From Azohydromonas australica DSM 1124 (GTDB lineage: Bacteria > Pseudomonadota > Gammaproteobacteria > Burkholderiales > Burkholderiaceae_C): a stretch of DNA of 64,000 nt. The notes beneath the pieces were generated by a model. The model was not told where the DNA came from and made no database searches. It worked only from the letters and a program-made list of their open reading frames with translations. This document shows positions 43,559-52,406 of the stretch, piece by piece (position 1 is the first letter of the stretch; every line of letters starts with the position of its first letter). Location: positions 94,849-158,848 of the forward strand of contig NZ_AUMO01000044.1 in NCBI RefSeq assembly GCF_000430725.1. Reading direction: 5' to 3'. The position numbers and the translations under genes were made by a program.

Positions 43559-45664
43559 TCACTCTTCAGTCTGTAGCGCCGGGCCGAGCTGCAGGCGCCG
43601 CAGCAGCGCCTCGGCGTCGCCCGCTTCCACCGCCTTGGAATACAGCCAGCCCTGCGCCCGCGCGCAGCCCAGCGAGCGCAGCGTGCGGGCCTGGGCCTCG
43701 GTCTCCACGCCCTCGGCCACCACTTCCAGGCTCAGCACCTGCGCCACTTCCAGCGCCGCCTTCACCACCGCGAGGTGGTAGGGGCTCGTCTCGATCTCGT
43801 TGATGAAGCTGCGGTCGAGCTTGACCTGCTGCACCGGCAGCCGGTGCAGCGCCGCCAGCGAGGAGTAGCCCGTGCCGAAGTCGTCCAGCGACAGCCGGCA
43901 GCCCAGCTCGCGCAGCCTGTGCAGCACCTGCAGCGAGCCGTCGTCCTCGGCCATGGCCAAGCTCTCCGTCACCTCCAGCTGCAGCCGCTGCGGCGGCATG
44001 CCGATCTCGGCCAGCAGCTTCTCCACGCGCGCGGGCAGCGCCGCGTCCGTGAGCTGCGCGCGGCTGACGTTGACCGACAGCCGCTGCCGCGCCGCCGGCG
44101 CGCGCGCGTTCCAGGCCACGAACTGCGTGCAGGCCTGGCGCAGGATCAGCTCGCCCAGCACCGCGATCTGCCCGCTGTCTTCCGCCACCGGGATGAAATG
44201 CGCCGGGTTGATGAAGCCGTGCTCGGGGTCGCGCCAGCGCGCCAGCGCCTCGAAGCCGGTGATCGCCCCGCTGGCGATGTCCACGATCGGCTGGAAGACC
44301 GGGAACACCCGGCCCTCGATCGCCAGCGCATGGCGCAGCCGGTTCTCCAGCGTCATGGCGCTGGCCACGCGCTGCTGCATCTCGGGCTCGAACAGCACCC
44401 AGCGGCTGCGCCCGCCGCGCTTGGCCTCGTACATGGCCGTGTCCGAGTCCCGCAGCAGCTGCTCGGGATCGCTGTGCGGGCCGGCCAGCACCACGCCCAT
44501 GCTGACCGTCAGCACCAGTTCCTGGCCGCTCAGCTGGTAGGGCTGGGCCAGCGTGCGCACCAGCCGCTCCGCCAGCGTGGCCGCGTCGGCGGGGGTCCGC
44601 ACGCCGTCGGCGATCACCACGAACTCGTCGCCGCCCAGGCGCGCCGCCACGTAGGGGTCCGCACCGCCGGCCACGCTGGCCGCGTCCCGCTCCTGCTTCG
44701 CGATCACGTCGCCCGGGCGCAGGCAGCCGCGCAGCCGCTGCGACACCATCCGCAGCAGCTGGTCGCCCAGCGCGTGGCCCAGGCTGTCGTTGATCTGCTT
44801 GAAGCGGTCGCAGTCCATGAACAGCATCGCGAAGGGCCGCTGTTCCATCAGGCGCTGCGCCAGCTGCGACAGCAGCCCGCTGCGGTTGAACAGCGAGGTC
44901 AGGCTGTCCGTCTCGGCCCGCCAGGTCAGCTCGTGCAGCAGGCGCTCGCGCTCGGTCACGTCCACGAGCACGCAATGCCAGGGGCCCGCCGCCATGCGCC
45001 GCTGCGCGGCCAGTTCGATGCGGCGCTGCGGCCAGCGCCGCGGCTGCAGCACCACCAGCCAGCGGGGCGTGTCCTGGCGTTCCGCCTGCTCCAGGGCGTC
45101 CTGCAAGGCCTGGCGGCTCTCCGGGGTGAGGCTGTCCAGCAGTGCCGCCGCATCGGCCAGCACCTGGGTGTAGGTGACGCCCAGGAGGTCCAGCAGCGGG
45201 CCGCTGGCGTACGGGAACTGCACCTGCCCGCCCACGGGCTGCACCTGCAGGATGGCGCCCGGCATCGCGTCCAGGCTGTCCTGCGCCCGGCGCAGCTGCG
45301 CCATCAGCTGCGCGCGCTCGGCGCCCGGCACCACCATCACGACGTAGGCCTGCCCGCCGGGGCCGTCGCGCCGGCGCCAGAAGCTCAGGAGCTGCACGGG
45401 CTCGGAACCCTCGTTCCATACCTCCAGCACCACCTCGTCCAGCACGCCGGTGTTGCCCAGCGCGGGCCAGATGGTCAGCTCCCACAGCACCCGGTACGCC
45501 GAAGTCAGCCGCTCGTTGATGAAGCCTGCGGGCAGGCAGCGCCCCGGCTGGCCGGGCAGCGCGGCCGGGGCCAGCAGCCGCCCCTGGGCATCGACCTGCC
45601 AGGTGGCGACCGGCAGCTCCGGGGTGCTGCCGGCCGCCAGGGACTGATCGGAATCCGCGCTCAC
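43559..45664 (-). CDS. PAS-like GGDEF-EAL cyclic-di-GMP protein
   Basis: A 701-aa bifunctional-type protein. Residues 1-110 hold a beta-rich sensor segment; a PAS-like domain spans about 120-235 (DSLDAMPGAILQVQPV to VLVDVTERERL). The GGDEF domain has DSLTSLFNRSGLL, FMDCDRFKQINDSLGHALGD and RLGGDEFVVIADG. The EAL domain keeps its metal and catalytic residues: GFEALARW, LSVNVSRAQL, LEVTESLAM, LDDFGTGYSSL, VKLDRSFI and VVAEGVET. Both activities could be functional. The GTG start at 45664 overlaps the stop of the RsbQ-like gene by 4 nt. Confidence 0.92.
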   Translation of the reverse strand: MSADSDQSLAAGSTPELPVATWQVDAQGRLLAPAALPGQPGRCLPAGFINERLTSAYRVLWELTIWPALGNTGVLDEVVLEVWNEGSEPVQLLSFWRRRDGPGGQAYVVMVVPGAERAQLMAQLRRAQDSLDAMPGAILQVQPVGGQVQFPYASGPLLDLLGVTYTQVLADAAALLDSLTPESRQALQDALEQAERQDTPRWLVVLQPRRWPQRRIELAAQRRMAAGPWHCVLVDVTERERLLHELTWRAETDSLTSLFNRSGLLSQLAQRLMEQRPFAMLFMDCDRFKQINDSLGHALGDQLLRMVSQRLRGCLRPGDVIAKQERDAASVAGGADPYVAARLGGDEFVVIADGVRTPADAATLAERLVRTLAQPYQLSGQELVLTVSMGVVLAGPHSDPEQLLRDSDTAMYEAKRGGRSRWVLFEPEMQQRVASAMTLENRLRHALAIEGRVFPVFQPIVDIASGAITGFEALARWRDPEHGFINPAHFIPVAEDSGQIAVLGELILRQACTQFVAWNARAPAARQRLSVNVSRAQLTDAALPARVEKLLAEIGMPPQRLQLEVTESLAMAEDDGSLQVLHRLRELGCRLSLDDFGTGYSSLAALHRLPVQQVKLDRSFINEIETSPYHLAVVKAALEVAQVLSLEVVAEGVETEAQARTLRSLGCARAQGWLYSKAVEAGDAEALLRRLQLGPALQTEE

Positions 45665-46497
45665 GCCGTCCCTCCATCACCGCCGCCGCGCCAGCGGGCG
45701 TGCCGGAGCAGGACGCCGGCCACCTCCTCGGGCTCGCTGACATGCGGGCAGTGGCCCTGGGCCTGCAACGCCACGAGCCGGCCGAGGGGCAGGTGCCGGT
45801 GCAGCCAGTCGTTCACGCCGGGAGGCACCAGCGCGTCGTTGCGGCAGGGCAGCACCAGCGTGGGTACCCGGACCAGAGGAATGGCGGGCCGCACGTCCAT
45901 CAGGAAGGTGGCCCGGGCCCAGCGCACGGCGATGGTGGGGTCCATCAGGCAGAACTGCGCCTCCAGCTCCAGGGCCAGCGCCGGGCGCTCGGGGTTGCCC
46001 ATCACCAGCGGCGCCATGGCCTTGGCCCAGGCGTTATGCCCCTCGGCCAGCTCGCGCACCAGCGTGTCCAGCTGCGCCAGCTCGAAGCCGCCCGGGTAGT
46101 CCGGCAACTCGTTCAGGAAGCAAGGCGAGGGCGCCAGCATCGCCAGCTGGCCGAACAGCCCGGGCGCGCGCGCGGCAGCCAGCGCGCCGATGGAGGCTCC
46201 CACCGAATGGCCCACGTACACCACGTCGGGCAGCGCCAGCTCGTCCAGCAGCGCGATCAGGTCGTCGGCGTAGCCGTCCAGGGTCTGGTGGCGCAGAGGG
46301 TCATAGGCATCGGCCTGCGCGTGCCCCGCGCCCGGCCAGTCGAACAGCAGGCAGCGCGAATCGGCGGCCAGCAGCCGCGCGGCCGGGTACCACATGCTCT
46401 GGTCGCAGCCATAGCCGTGGCCCAGCAGGAACGTGGTCGTGCCCGTGTATCCAGCCGGCTTTATCTCCCGGACGTTCAGTTTTTTCCTCAGCGACAC
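45661..46497 (-). CDS. RsbQ-like alpha/beta hydrolase
   Basis: A 278-aa alpha/beta hydrolase closely patterned on Bacillus RsbQ and the plant KAI2/D14 receptors. Nucleophile Ser98 is in YVGHSVGASIGALAA; Asp221 (PCRNDALVPPG) and His249 (QGHCPHVSEP) complete the triad at RsbQ-like spacing. The N-terminus LNVREIKPAGYTGTTTFLLGHGYGCDQSMW also fits. In Bacillus, RsbQ works with the PAS phosphatase RsbP; here the coupled partner is a PAS-GGDEF-EAL protein. A small hydrophobic ligand sensed by the pair is inference. Confidence 0.88.
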   Translation of the reverse strand: MSLRKKLNVREIKPAGYTGTTTFLLGHGYGCDQSMWYPAARLLAADSRCLLFDWPGAGHAQADAYDPLRHQTLDGYADDLIALLDELALPDVVYVGHSVGASIGALAAARAPGLFGQLAMLAPSPCFLNELPDYPGGFELAQLDTLVRELAEGHNAWAKAMAPLVMGNPERPALALELEAQFCLMDPTIAVRWARATFLMDVRPAIPLVRVPTLVLPCRNDALVPPGVNDWLHRHLPLGRLVALQAQGHCPHVSEPEEVAGVLLRHARWRGGGDGGTA

Positions 46498-46786
46498 CAG
46501 TGCCCTCCTTTCACTGCCAAGTTCACTTGGTCACCTTGACGGTCACCCTACTTCGGCTGTTTTTCCTCAATGTTGATGCAGCACATACCCTTTTGCAGCT
46601 GGCGGCCCCGCCGCGACAGTTGCGCGGATTCATGCCGGCCTGCGAGTGGCTTGGCCGAGCGCAAGACCGGCGCAAGGCGCAGCCGCTAGGGTGGGGCTGA
46701 CGCCAGGGCGGTACGCGGACAGGCGAGGGCGCGTCCAGACGGCCTCGCCCCGGGCGCCCGGCCCCTGCTTCCGATTCCGTTTCCAG

Positions 46787-47263
46787 ATGCCCCAGCCCGT
46801 CCTCATCCGCGAAAGCTCGCTGCCCGCCGACAGCGCCCGCCTCCAGTGCGTCATCCGCGAGTACGTCGCCTGGCTGGGCCCGGACCTGTCCTACCGCGGC
46901 TTCGACGCCGAGATGGCCGACTTCGACCGCACCTACACCCTGCCCAGCGGCACCTTCTTCCTGGCCGAAAGCGGTACCGAAGCCGCCGGCTGCGCCGGGC
47001 TGCTGCGCCATGGCACCGAGGTGGCGGAGCTCAAGCGCGTCTTCGTGCGGCCAGCCTTCCGGGGCCACGACCTGGGCCGGCGGCTGGTCGAGGCCGTCAT
47101 CGCCAAGGCGCGTGCGCTGGGCCTGCGCCGTCTGGTCCTGGACGCCGTGCCGCAGACCGTCCACGCGCAGCAGCTTTACGAGCGCATGGGCTTCGAGGAA
47201 ACGGCGCCGTACTACGACGCGGTGCTGCCGGGCACCCGTTTCTTTGCCATGACACTCCGCTGA
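46787..47263 (+). CDS. GNAT-family N-acetyltransferase
   Basis: A 158-aa acetyltransferase. The fold elements are VLIRESSLPADSARLQCVI, AGLLRHGTEVAELKRVFVRPAFRGHDLGRRLVEAVIAKARALG, with the acetyl-CoA loop RGHDLGRRL, and a final LYERMGFEETAPYYDAVLPG. The start at 46787 (MPQPVLI) leaves the usual first strand. Acceptor unknown. It lies 21 bp before the efflux operon and may be co-transcribed; it could also be unrelated. Confidence 0.88.
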   Translation: MPQPVLIRESSLPADSARLQCVIREYVAWLGPDLSYRGFDAEMADFDRTYTLPSGTFFLAESGTEAAGCAGLLRHGTEVAELKRVFVRPAFRGHDLGRRLVEAVIAKARALGLRRLVLDAVPQTVHAQQLYERMGFEETAPYYDAVLPGTRFFAMTLR

Positions 47264-47284
47264 CCCTGCCACCGCCGCCTCTCC

Positions 47285-48334
47285 ATGACCAAGAAGATCG
47301 CCGTTCTCGCCCTCCTGCTGGCGCTGCTCGCCGCCGCGGTGCTGGGCTGGCGCCGGCTCCACCCGCCGGTGGACACGCGGCAGCTCACGCTCTACGGCAA
47401 CGTGGACATTCGCCAGGTGTCGCTCGCCTTCGAGGGCAGCGACCGCGTGGCGCAGATGCGGGTGGAGGAGGGCGAGCACGTGCAGGCCGGGCAGGTGCTG
47501 GCGGTGCTGGACACGCGCACCGCCACGCTGCGGCTGGCGCAGGCCGAGGCCCAGGCCGCGGTGCTGGAGCAGGCGCTGCGCGCGCTACGCAGCGGCAGCC
47601 GGCCGGAGGAGATCGGCCAAGCCGCGGCGCAGGTGGCGGGCGCGCAGGCCGAGGCACAGCGCGCCCGGCTGCAGCTCGAACGCCTGGAAGGCGCCGCGGC
47701 CGGCACGGACGGCCGCGGCGTCAGCCCGCAGGACCTGGACAACGCCCGCGCCCAGGCGCGCGTGGCGCTGTCGCGGCTGGAAGCCGCACGCCAGGCCGAG
47801 CGCCTGGCCCGGCTGGGCCCGCGCCGCGAGGACGTCGCCCGCGCCGAGGCGCAGCTGCGCGCCGCGCAGGCCGAAGCCGCGCTGCTGCGCCACCAGATCG
47901 CGCTGGCCGAGCTCAAGGCGCCGCAGGCCGCGGTCGTGCGCGCGCGGCTGCTGGAGCCGGGCGACATGGCTTCGCCGCAGCGCCCGGCCTACACGCTGGC
48001 GCTGACCGACCCCAAGTGGGTGCGGGCCTACGTCAGCGAGCCGCAGCTCGGCCGCATCCGCCCCGGCATGGCGGCGGGCGTGAGCACCGACGCCGCACCC
48101 TCGGAAACCATTCCCGGCCGCATCGGCTTCATCTCCTCGGTGGCGGAGTTCACGCCCAAGTCGGTGCAGACCGAGGCACTGCGCACGGAGCTGGTCTACG
48201 AGATCCGCGTCCGGGTGGACGACCCGCAGGACCGCCTGCGCCTGGGCATGCCGGCCACGGTGCGCATCGACCTGGGCGCGGCGGACGCCCCGGCCGCGCC
48301 CGCCGCTTCGGCCGCCTCCGCCGCCTCGCGATGA
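47285..48334 (+). CDS. HlyD/YbhG-like periplasmic adaptor
   Basis: A 349-aa membrane-fusion protein with one N-terminal membrane anchor (KKIAVLALLLALLAAAVLG). The biotinyl-lipoyl halves are GNVDIRQVSLAFEGSDRV, VEEGEHVQAGQVLAVLD and a returning LKAPQAAVVRARLLEPGDMAS, flanking a long Ala/Gln/Arg coiled coil of about 120 residues. It bridges the ABC permeases to the outer-membrane channel. The stop overlaps the ATPase start as ATGA. YbhG of the E. coli YbhGFSR exporter is the nearest described relative by architecture. Confidence 0.92.
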   Translation: MTKKIAVLALLLALLAAAVLGWRRLHPPVDTRQLTLYGNVDIRQVSLAFEGSDRVAQMRVEEGEHVQAGQVLAVLDTRTATLRLAQAEAQAAVLEQALRALRSGSRPEEIGQAAAQVAGAQAEAQRARLQLERLEGAAAGTDGRGVSPQDLDNARAQARVALSRLEAARQAERLARLGPRREDVARAEAQLRAAQAEAALLRHQIALAELKAPQAAVVRARLLEPGDMASPQRPAYTLALTDPKWVRAYVSEPQLGRIRPGMAAGVSTDAAPSETIPGRIGFISSVAEFTPKSVQTEALRTELVYEIRVRVDDPQDRLRLGMPATVRIDLGAADAPAAPAASAASAASR

Positions 48335-50112
48335 GCCCCGATCCCGCACCGGCGGTGGCCGCGCGCGGCATCCACAAGGCCTTCGACGACCGTGCCGCCA
48401 AGCGCCGGGTGCAGGCGCTGCAGGACCTCACGCTGGAGGTGCCGCGCGGCGCGGTGACGGCGCTGGTGGGCCCGGACGGCGCCGGCAAGACCACCTTCAT
48501 GCGCCTGGTCGCCGGGCTGATGTCGCCGCAGGCCGGCACGCTCCAGGTGCTGGGGCTGGACGTCACGGCGCAGCCGCAGGCCGTGCAGGACCGCATCGGC
48601 TACATGCCGCAGCGCTTCGGGCTGTACGAGGACCTGAGCGTGCAGGAGAACCTGGACCTCTACGCCGACCTGCATGCCGTGCCGCCGGCGCAGCGCGGCC
48701 GGCGCTTCGAACAGCTGCTGCACATGACGGACCTCGCCCGCTTCACCGCGCGCCCGGCCGGCAAGCTCTCCGGCGGCATGAAGCAGAAGCTGGGGCTGGC
48801 CTGCACGCTGGTGCGCTCGCCGGAACTGCTGCTGCTGGACGAGCCCACGGTGGGCGTGGATCCGCTGTCGCGCCGCGAGCTGTGGGAGATCGTGCAGCGC
48901 CTCGTGGACGACGAGCGGCTGACGGTGCTGCTGAGCACCTCGTACCTGGACGAGGCCGAGCGTTGCGCGCAGGTGCACGTGCTGCACGAGGGCCGGCTGC
49001 TGGCCGGCGGCACGCCCGCGCAGCTGCGCGCGCCGGCGCAGGGCCTGTGCTTCGTGGCCGCGCCCGCGCCGGGCGAGCCTGCGCGCGCGCTGCAGGCGCG
49101 GCTGCTGGACCGGCACGATGCGGTGCTGGACGCCGTGCCCAGCGGTGGCCGGGTGCGGCTGATCCGCCGCACCGGCGCCGACGACGCCGCTCTGGGGCTG
49201 GCGCCCGGCCAGGCGCAGCCCGTGCAGGCGCGGCTGGAGGACGGCTTCATGCTGCTGCTGCGCGCGCGCGGTGGATCGCCGGCGGTGGCGGACGCGCCGG
49301 TCTTCGACAGCCCGGCGCGCTCAGCAGCAGCGCCCGGCGACGGCGCGCCGGTGATCGAGGTGCAGGACCTGGTGCGCCGCTTCGGCGACTTCGTGGCCGT
49401 GGACCGCACCACCTTCAGCGTGCGGCGCGGCGAGATCTTCGGGCTGCTGGGCCCCAACGGCGCGGGCAAGACCACCACCTTCCGCATGCTGTGCGGGCTG
49501 CTGCCGGCCAGCAGCGGCCAGGCGCGCGTGGCCGGGCTGGACCTGCGCCGTGCCCGCGCCGCGGCGCGCCAGCACATCGGCTACGTGGCGCAGAAGTTCT
49601 CGCTCTACGCCAACCTGTCGGTGGCGGAGAACCTGCGCTTCTTCGGTGGCGCGTACGGCCTGCACGGGCGGCGCCTGCGCGAGCGCATGGACGCCGTGCT
49701 GCAGCAGTTCGAGCTGCGCGGCCACGAGGCGCAGCCGGCCGGGCAGCTGCCCGGCGGCATCCGCCAGCGGCTGGCGATGGCGGTAGGGCTGCTGCACGAG
49801 CCGGAGATCCTGTTCCTGGACGAGCCCACCAGCGGCGCCGACCCGCTGGCGCGGCGCGGCTTCTGGCGCCGCATCACGGCGCTGGCGGCCACGGGCATCA
49901 CCATCGTCGTGACCACGCACTTCATGGAAGAGGCCGAGTACTGCGACCGCATCGTGATCCAGGACGGCGGCCGGCTGCTGGCGCTGGGCACGCCGCAGGA
50001 GGTGCGCCGCCAGGCCGGCGAGACCGACGCGCAGCGCCTGGACATGGAGCAGGCTTTCATCGGCATCGTCGAGCGGGCCCGCGTCGCAAGGCAGCCCGAG
50101 CGCGCGGCATGA
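48331..50112 (+). CDS. Tandem ABC transporter ATPase (YbhF-like)
   Basis: A 593-aa protein with two fused nucleotide-binding domains. The first has Walker A GPDGAGKTT, signature LSGGMKQKLGLA and Walker B LLLLDEPTVGVDP. The second has Walker A GPNGAGKTT, Walker B ILFLDEPTSGADP and H-loop VVTTHFMEEAEYCDR, but its signature reads LPGGIRQRLAMA, so the LSGG serine is lost in that half. The domains are joined by an Ala-rich linker (about residues 300-335). It drives the two ABC-2 permeases that follow, with 4-nt overlaps on both sides. Confidence 0.93.
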   Translation: MSPDPAPAVAARGIHKAFDDRAAKRRVQALQDLTLEVPRGAVTALVGPDGAGKTTFMRLVAGLMSPQAGTLQVLGLDVTAQPQAVQDRIGYMPQRFGLYEDLSVQENLDLYADLHAVPPAQRGRRFEQLLHMTDLARFTARPAGKLSGGMKQKLGLACTLVRSPELLLLDEPTVGVDPLSRRELWEIVQRLVDDERLTVLLSTSYLDEAERCAQVHVLHEGRLLAGGTPAQLRAPAQGLCFVAAPAPGEPARALQARLLDRHDAVLDAVPSGGRVRLIRRTGADDAALGLAPGQAQPVQARLEDGFMLLLRARGGSPAVADAPVFDSPARSAAAPGDGAPVIEVQDLVRRFGDFVAVDRTTFSVRRGEIFGLLGPNGAGKTTTFRMLCGLLPASSGQARVAGLDLRRARAAARQHIGYVAQKFSLYANLSVAENLRFFGGAYGLHGRRLRERMDAVLQQFELRGHEAQPAGQLPGGIRQRLAMAVGLLHEPEILFLDEPTSGADPLARRGFWRRITALAATGITIVVTTHFMEEAEYCDRIVIQDGGRLLALGTPQEVRRQAGETDAQRLDMEQAFIGIVERARVARQPERAA

Positions 50113-51239
50113 GCGACGGCGGGTTCTGGCGCCGGCTGCGCTCGCTGGTGCGCAAGGAGTTCCGCCAGCTGCTGCGCGACCGCAGCAACCTGCTGGTGGG
50201 CCTGGGGCTGCCGATCGTGCTGATCCTGATCTTCGGCTACGGCCTGACGCTGGACGTGCGCAACGCGCGGCTGCTGCTGGCGCTGGACGACGCCTCGCCC
50301 GCGGTGCTGGAGGTCATGGCCGCGCTCGACGGCTCGCCCTACATGGCCGCCACCCGCGCGCCCTCGCTGCCGCAGGCGCTCGCGGCGCTGCAGGCGCACC
50401 AGGCGGACGCGCTGGTGCACGTGCCGGCCGACTTCTCGCGCCGCCTGGCCGCCGGCGACGCGCGGCTGCACCTGCTGCTGCAGGGCGGCGACCCGATCCG
50501 CGCCGCGGCCATCCAGGGCTACGTCGAAGGCGCGGTGGCGGTGTGGGGGCTCAAACGGCTGGACCGCGCGGGCGTGCGCGCCGGCACCGGCGGCGGCGTG
50601 GTGGTGGTGGACCGGATGTGGTTCAACGCCGCCAACAACAGCACCTGGTACCTGGTGCCGGGGCTGATCGTGCTGATCATGACCCTCGTGGGCACCTTCC
50701 TCACCGCGCTGGTGATGGCGCGCGAGTGGGAGCGCGGCACGCTGGAAGCGCTCTTCGTCACGCCGGTGCGGCCGGTGGAAGTGCTGCTGGCGAAGATCGT
50801 CACCTACTTCGTGGTCGGCATGGTGGGCCTGGCGCTGTGCCTGGCCGCGGCGCGCGGGCTCTTCGGCGTGCCGCTGTACGGCTCGCTGGCGGTGCTGCTG
50901 CTGGCGAGCATGCTGTACATGGTGGTGTCGCTGGGCATCGGGCTGCTGATCTCCGCTTTCACGCGCAACCAGTTCCTGGCCAGCCAGATCGCCATCCTCG
51001 CGAGCTTCATGCCCGCGCTCATGCTCTCGGGCTTCGTGTTCGACCTGCGTAACGTGCCGCTGGCGGTGCGCATCGCGGGCCACGTGCTGCCGGCGACCTA
51101 CTTCATGGAGCTGGTCAAGACGCTGTTCCTGGCCGGTGACCAGTGGGGGCTGATCCTCAAGGACGGCGCCATCCTGGCCGCCTACGCCGTGGGGCTGCTG
51201 GCGCTGGCGCGCGCGGTCACGCGCAAGCGGCTGGACTGA
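50109..51239 (+). CDS. ABC-2 type permease (YbhS-like)
   Basis: A 376-aa membrane protein with an N-terminal helix (LLVGLGLPIVLILIFGYGL), a large periplasmic domain of about 130 residues, and five C-terminal helices. It has the ABC-2 signature AREWERGTLEALFVTPVRPVEVLLAKIVTY. The ATG overlaps the ATPase stop. It pairs with the next permease to form the membrane channel of an exporter of drugs or similar amphiphiles. Confidence 0.92.
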   Translation: MSDGGFWRRLRSLVRKEFRQLLRDRSNLLVGLGLPIVLILIFGYGLTLDVRNARLLLALDDASPAVLEVMAALDGSPYMAATRAPSLPQALAALQAHQADALVHVPADFSRRLAAGDARLHLLLQGGDPIRAAAIQGYVEGAVAVWGLKRLDRAGVRAGTGGGVVVVDRMWFNAANNSTWYLVPGLIVLIMTLVGTFLTALVMAREWERGTLEALFVTPVRPVEVLLAKIVTYFVVGMVGLALCLAAARGLFGVPLYGSLAVLLLASMLYMVVSLGIGLLISAFTRNQFLASQIAILASFMPALMLSGFVFDLRNVPLAVRIAGHVLPATYFMELVKTLFLAGDQWGLILKDGAILAAYAVGLLALARAVTRKRLD

Positions 51240-51249
51240 AGGACGACCC

Positions 51250-52371
51250 ATGCCTGCATCGCTGCTCGACATCCTGCGCCGCCTGGCGAACCTGTGCCGC
51301 AAGGAACTGCTGGCCGTGCTGCAGGACCCGGCCAGCCGCGTGGTGCTGGTGGTGCCGGCCCTCCTGCAGAGCCTGCTCTTCGGCTACGGCGCCACCTTCG
51401 ACCTCACGGACGTGCCCTACGCGGTGCTGGACCAGAGCCGCGGCGAGGCCTCGACCCGGCTGCTGGCGCACCTGGACGGCACGGGCGTGTTCCAGCGCGT
51501 GGCGACGCTGCAGGCGCCGCGGCAGATGGCCGAGGTGATCGACGCCGGCGATGCGCTGCTGGTGCTGCATTTCCCGCCGGACTTCGAGCGGCGCCTGTCG
51601 GCGGGCCAGCCCGCGCCGCTGCAGCTGGTCCTGGACGGGCGCAACTCCACCACCGCCGGCAACGCCGCGGCGCAGGTGCGCGCCGTCGTGGCGGCGTTCA
51701 ACGCCGCGCTGCCCGGCGCCGCGAAGCCGCCGGTGACGGTGCTGTCGCGCGCCTGGTTCAACCCCAACCTGGAGACGCGCTGGAACATCATGCCGGGGCT
51801 CATCGCCTCGCTGAGCATGCTGCAGGTGATGATGCTGGCCGCGCTGTCGGTGGCGCGGGAGCGCGAGCAGGGCACCTTCGACCAGCTGCTGGTGACGCCC
51901 TACACGCCGCGCATGCTGCTGGTGGGCAAGGCGCTGCCGTCGATGCTCATCGGGCTGCTGCAGTCCTCGCTGATCCTGCTGGTGGCGCGCTTCTGGTTCG
52001 GCATTCCGATGGTGGGTAGCCCCTGGACGCTCTATGCCGGGCTGCTGCTGTTCACGCTGGCGGTGGTGGGCACGGGCCTGTCGATCTCCGCGCTGTCGGC
52101 CAACATGCAGCAGGCGATGCTCTACACCTTCGTGCTGCTGATGCCGCTGGTGCTGCTGTCCGGCCTGGCCACGCCGGTGCGCAACATGCCTGAGGCGTTC
52201 CAGGTCGCCACCTACGCCAACCCGCTGCGCTTCGCCATCGACCTGGTGCGCCGTGTCTACCTCGAAGGCGCGACGCTGGCGCAGGTGTGGCGGGACCTGG
52301 TGCCTTTCCTCTGCGTGGCCGCCGTCACGCTGCCGCTGGCGGGCTGGCTGTTCCGCCGCCGCCTCGTCTGA
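51250..52371 (+). CDS. ABC-2 type permease (YbhR-like)
   Basis: A 373-aa second permease with the same layout: one N-terminal helix, a periplasmic domain (residues about 45-170), and C-terminal helices. Motif AREREQGTFDQLLVTPYTPRMLLVGKALP matches the ABC-2 family. It begins 11 bp after the previous gene. Two different permeases plus a dual ATPase is the YbhFSR arrangement. Confidence 0.92.
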   Translation: MPASLLDILRRLANLCRKELLAVLQDPASRVVLVVPALLQSLLFGYGATFDLTDVPYAVLDQSRGEASTRLLAHLDGTGVFQRVATLQAPRQMAEVIDAGDALLVLHFPPDFERRLSAGQPAPLQLVLDGRNSTTAGNAAAQVRAVVAAFNAALPGAAKPPVTVLSRAWFNPNLETRWNIMPGLIASLSMLQVMMLAALSVAREREQGTFDQLLVTPYTPRMLLVGKALPSMLIGLLQSSLILLVARFWFGIPMVGSPWTLYAGLLLFTLAVVGTGLSISALSANMQQAMLYTFVLLMPLVLLSGLATPVRNMPEAFQVATYANPLRFAIDLVRRVYLEGATLAQVWRDLVPFLCVAAVTLPLAGWLFRRRLV

Positions 52372-52406
52372 GCCCTGCGATTTCCGCTTCCCCGCCCCGT
52401 GCTTCC

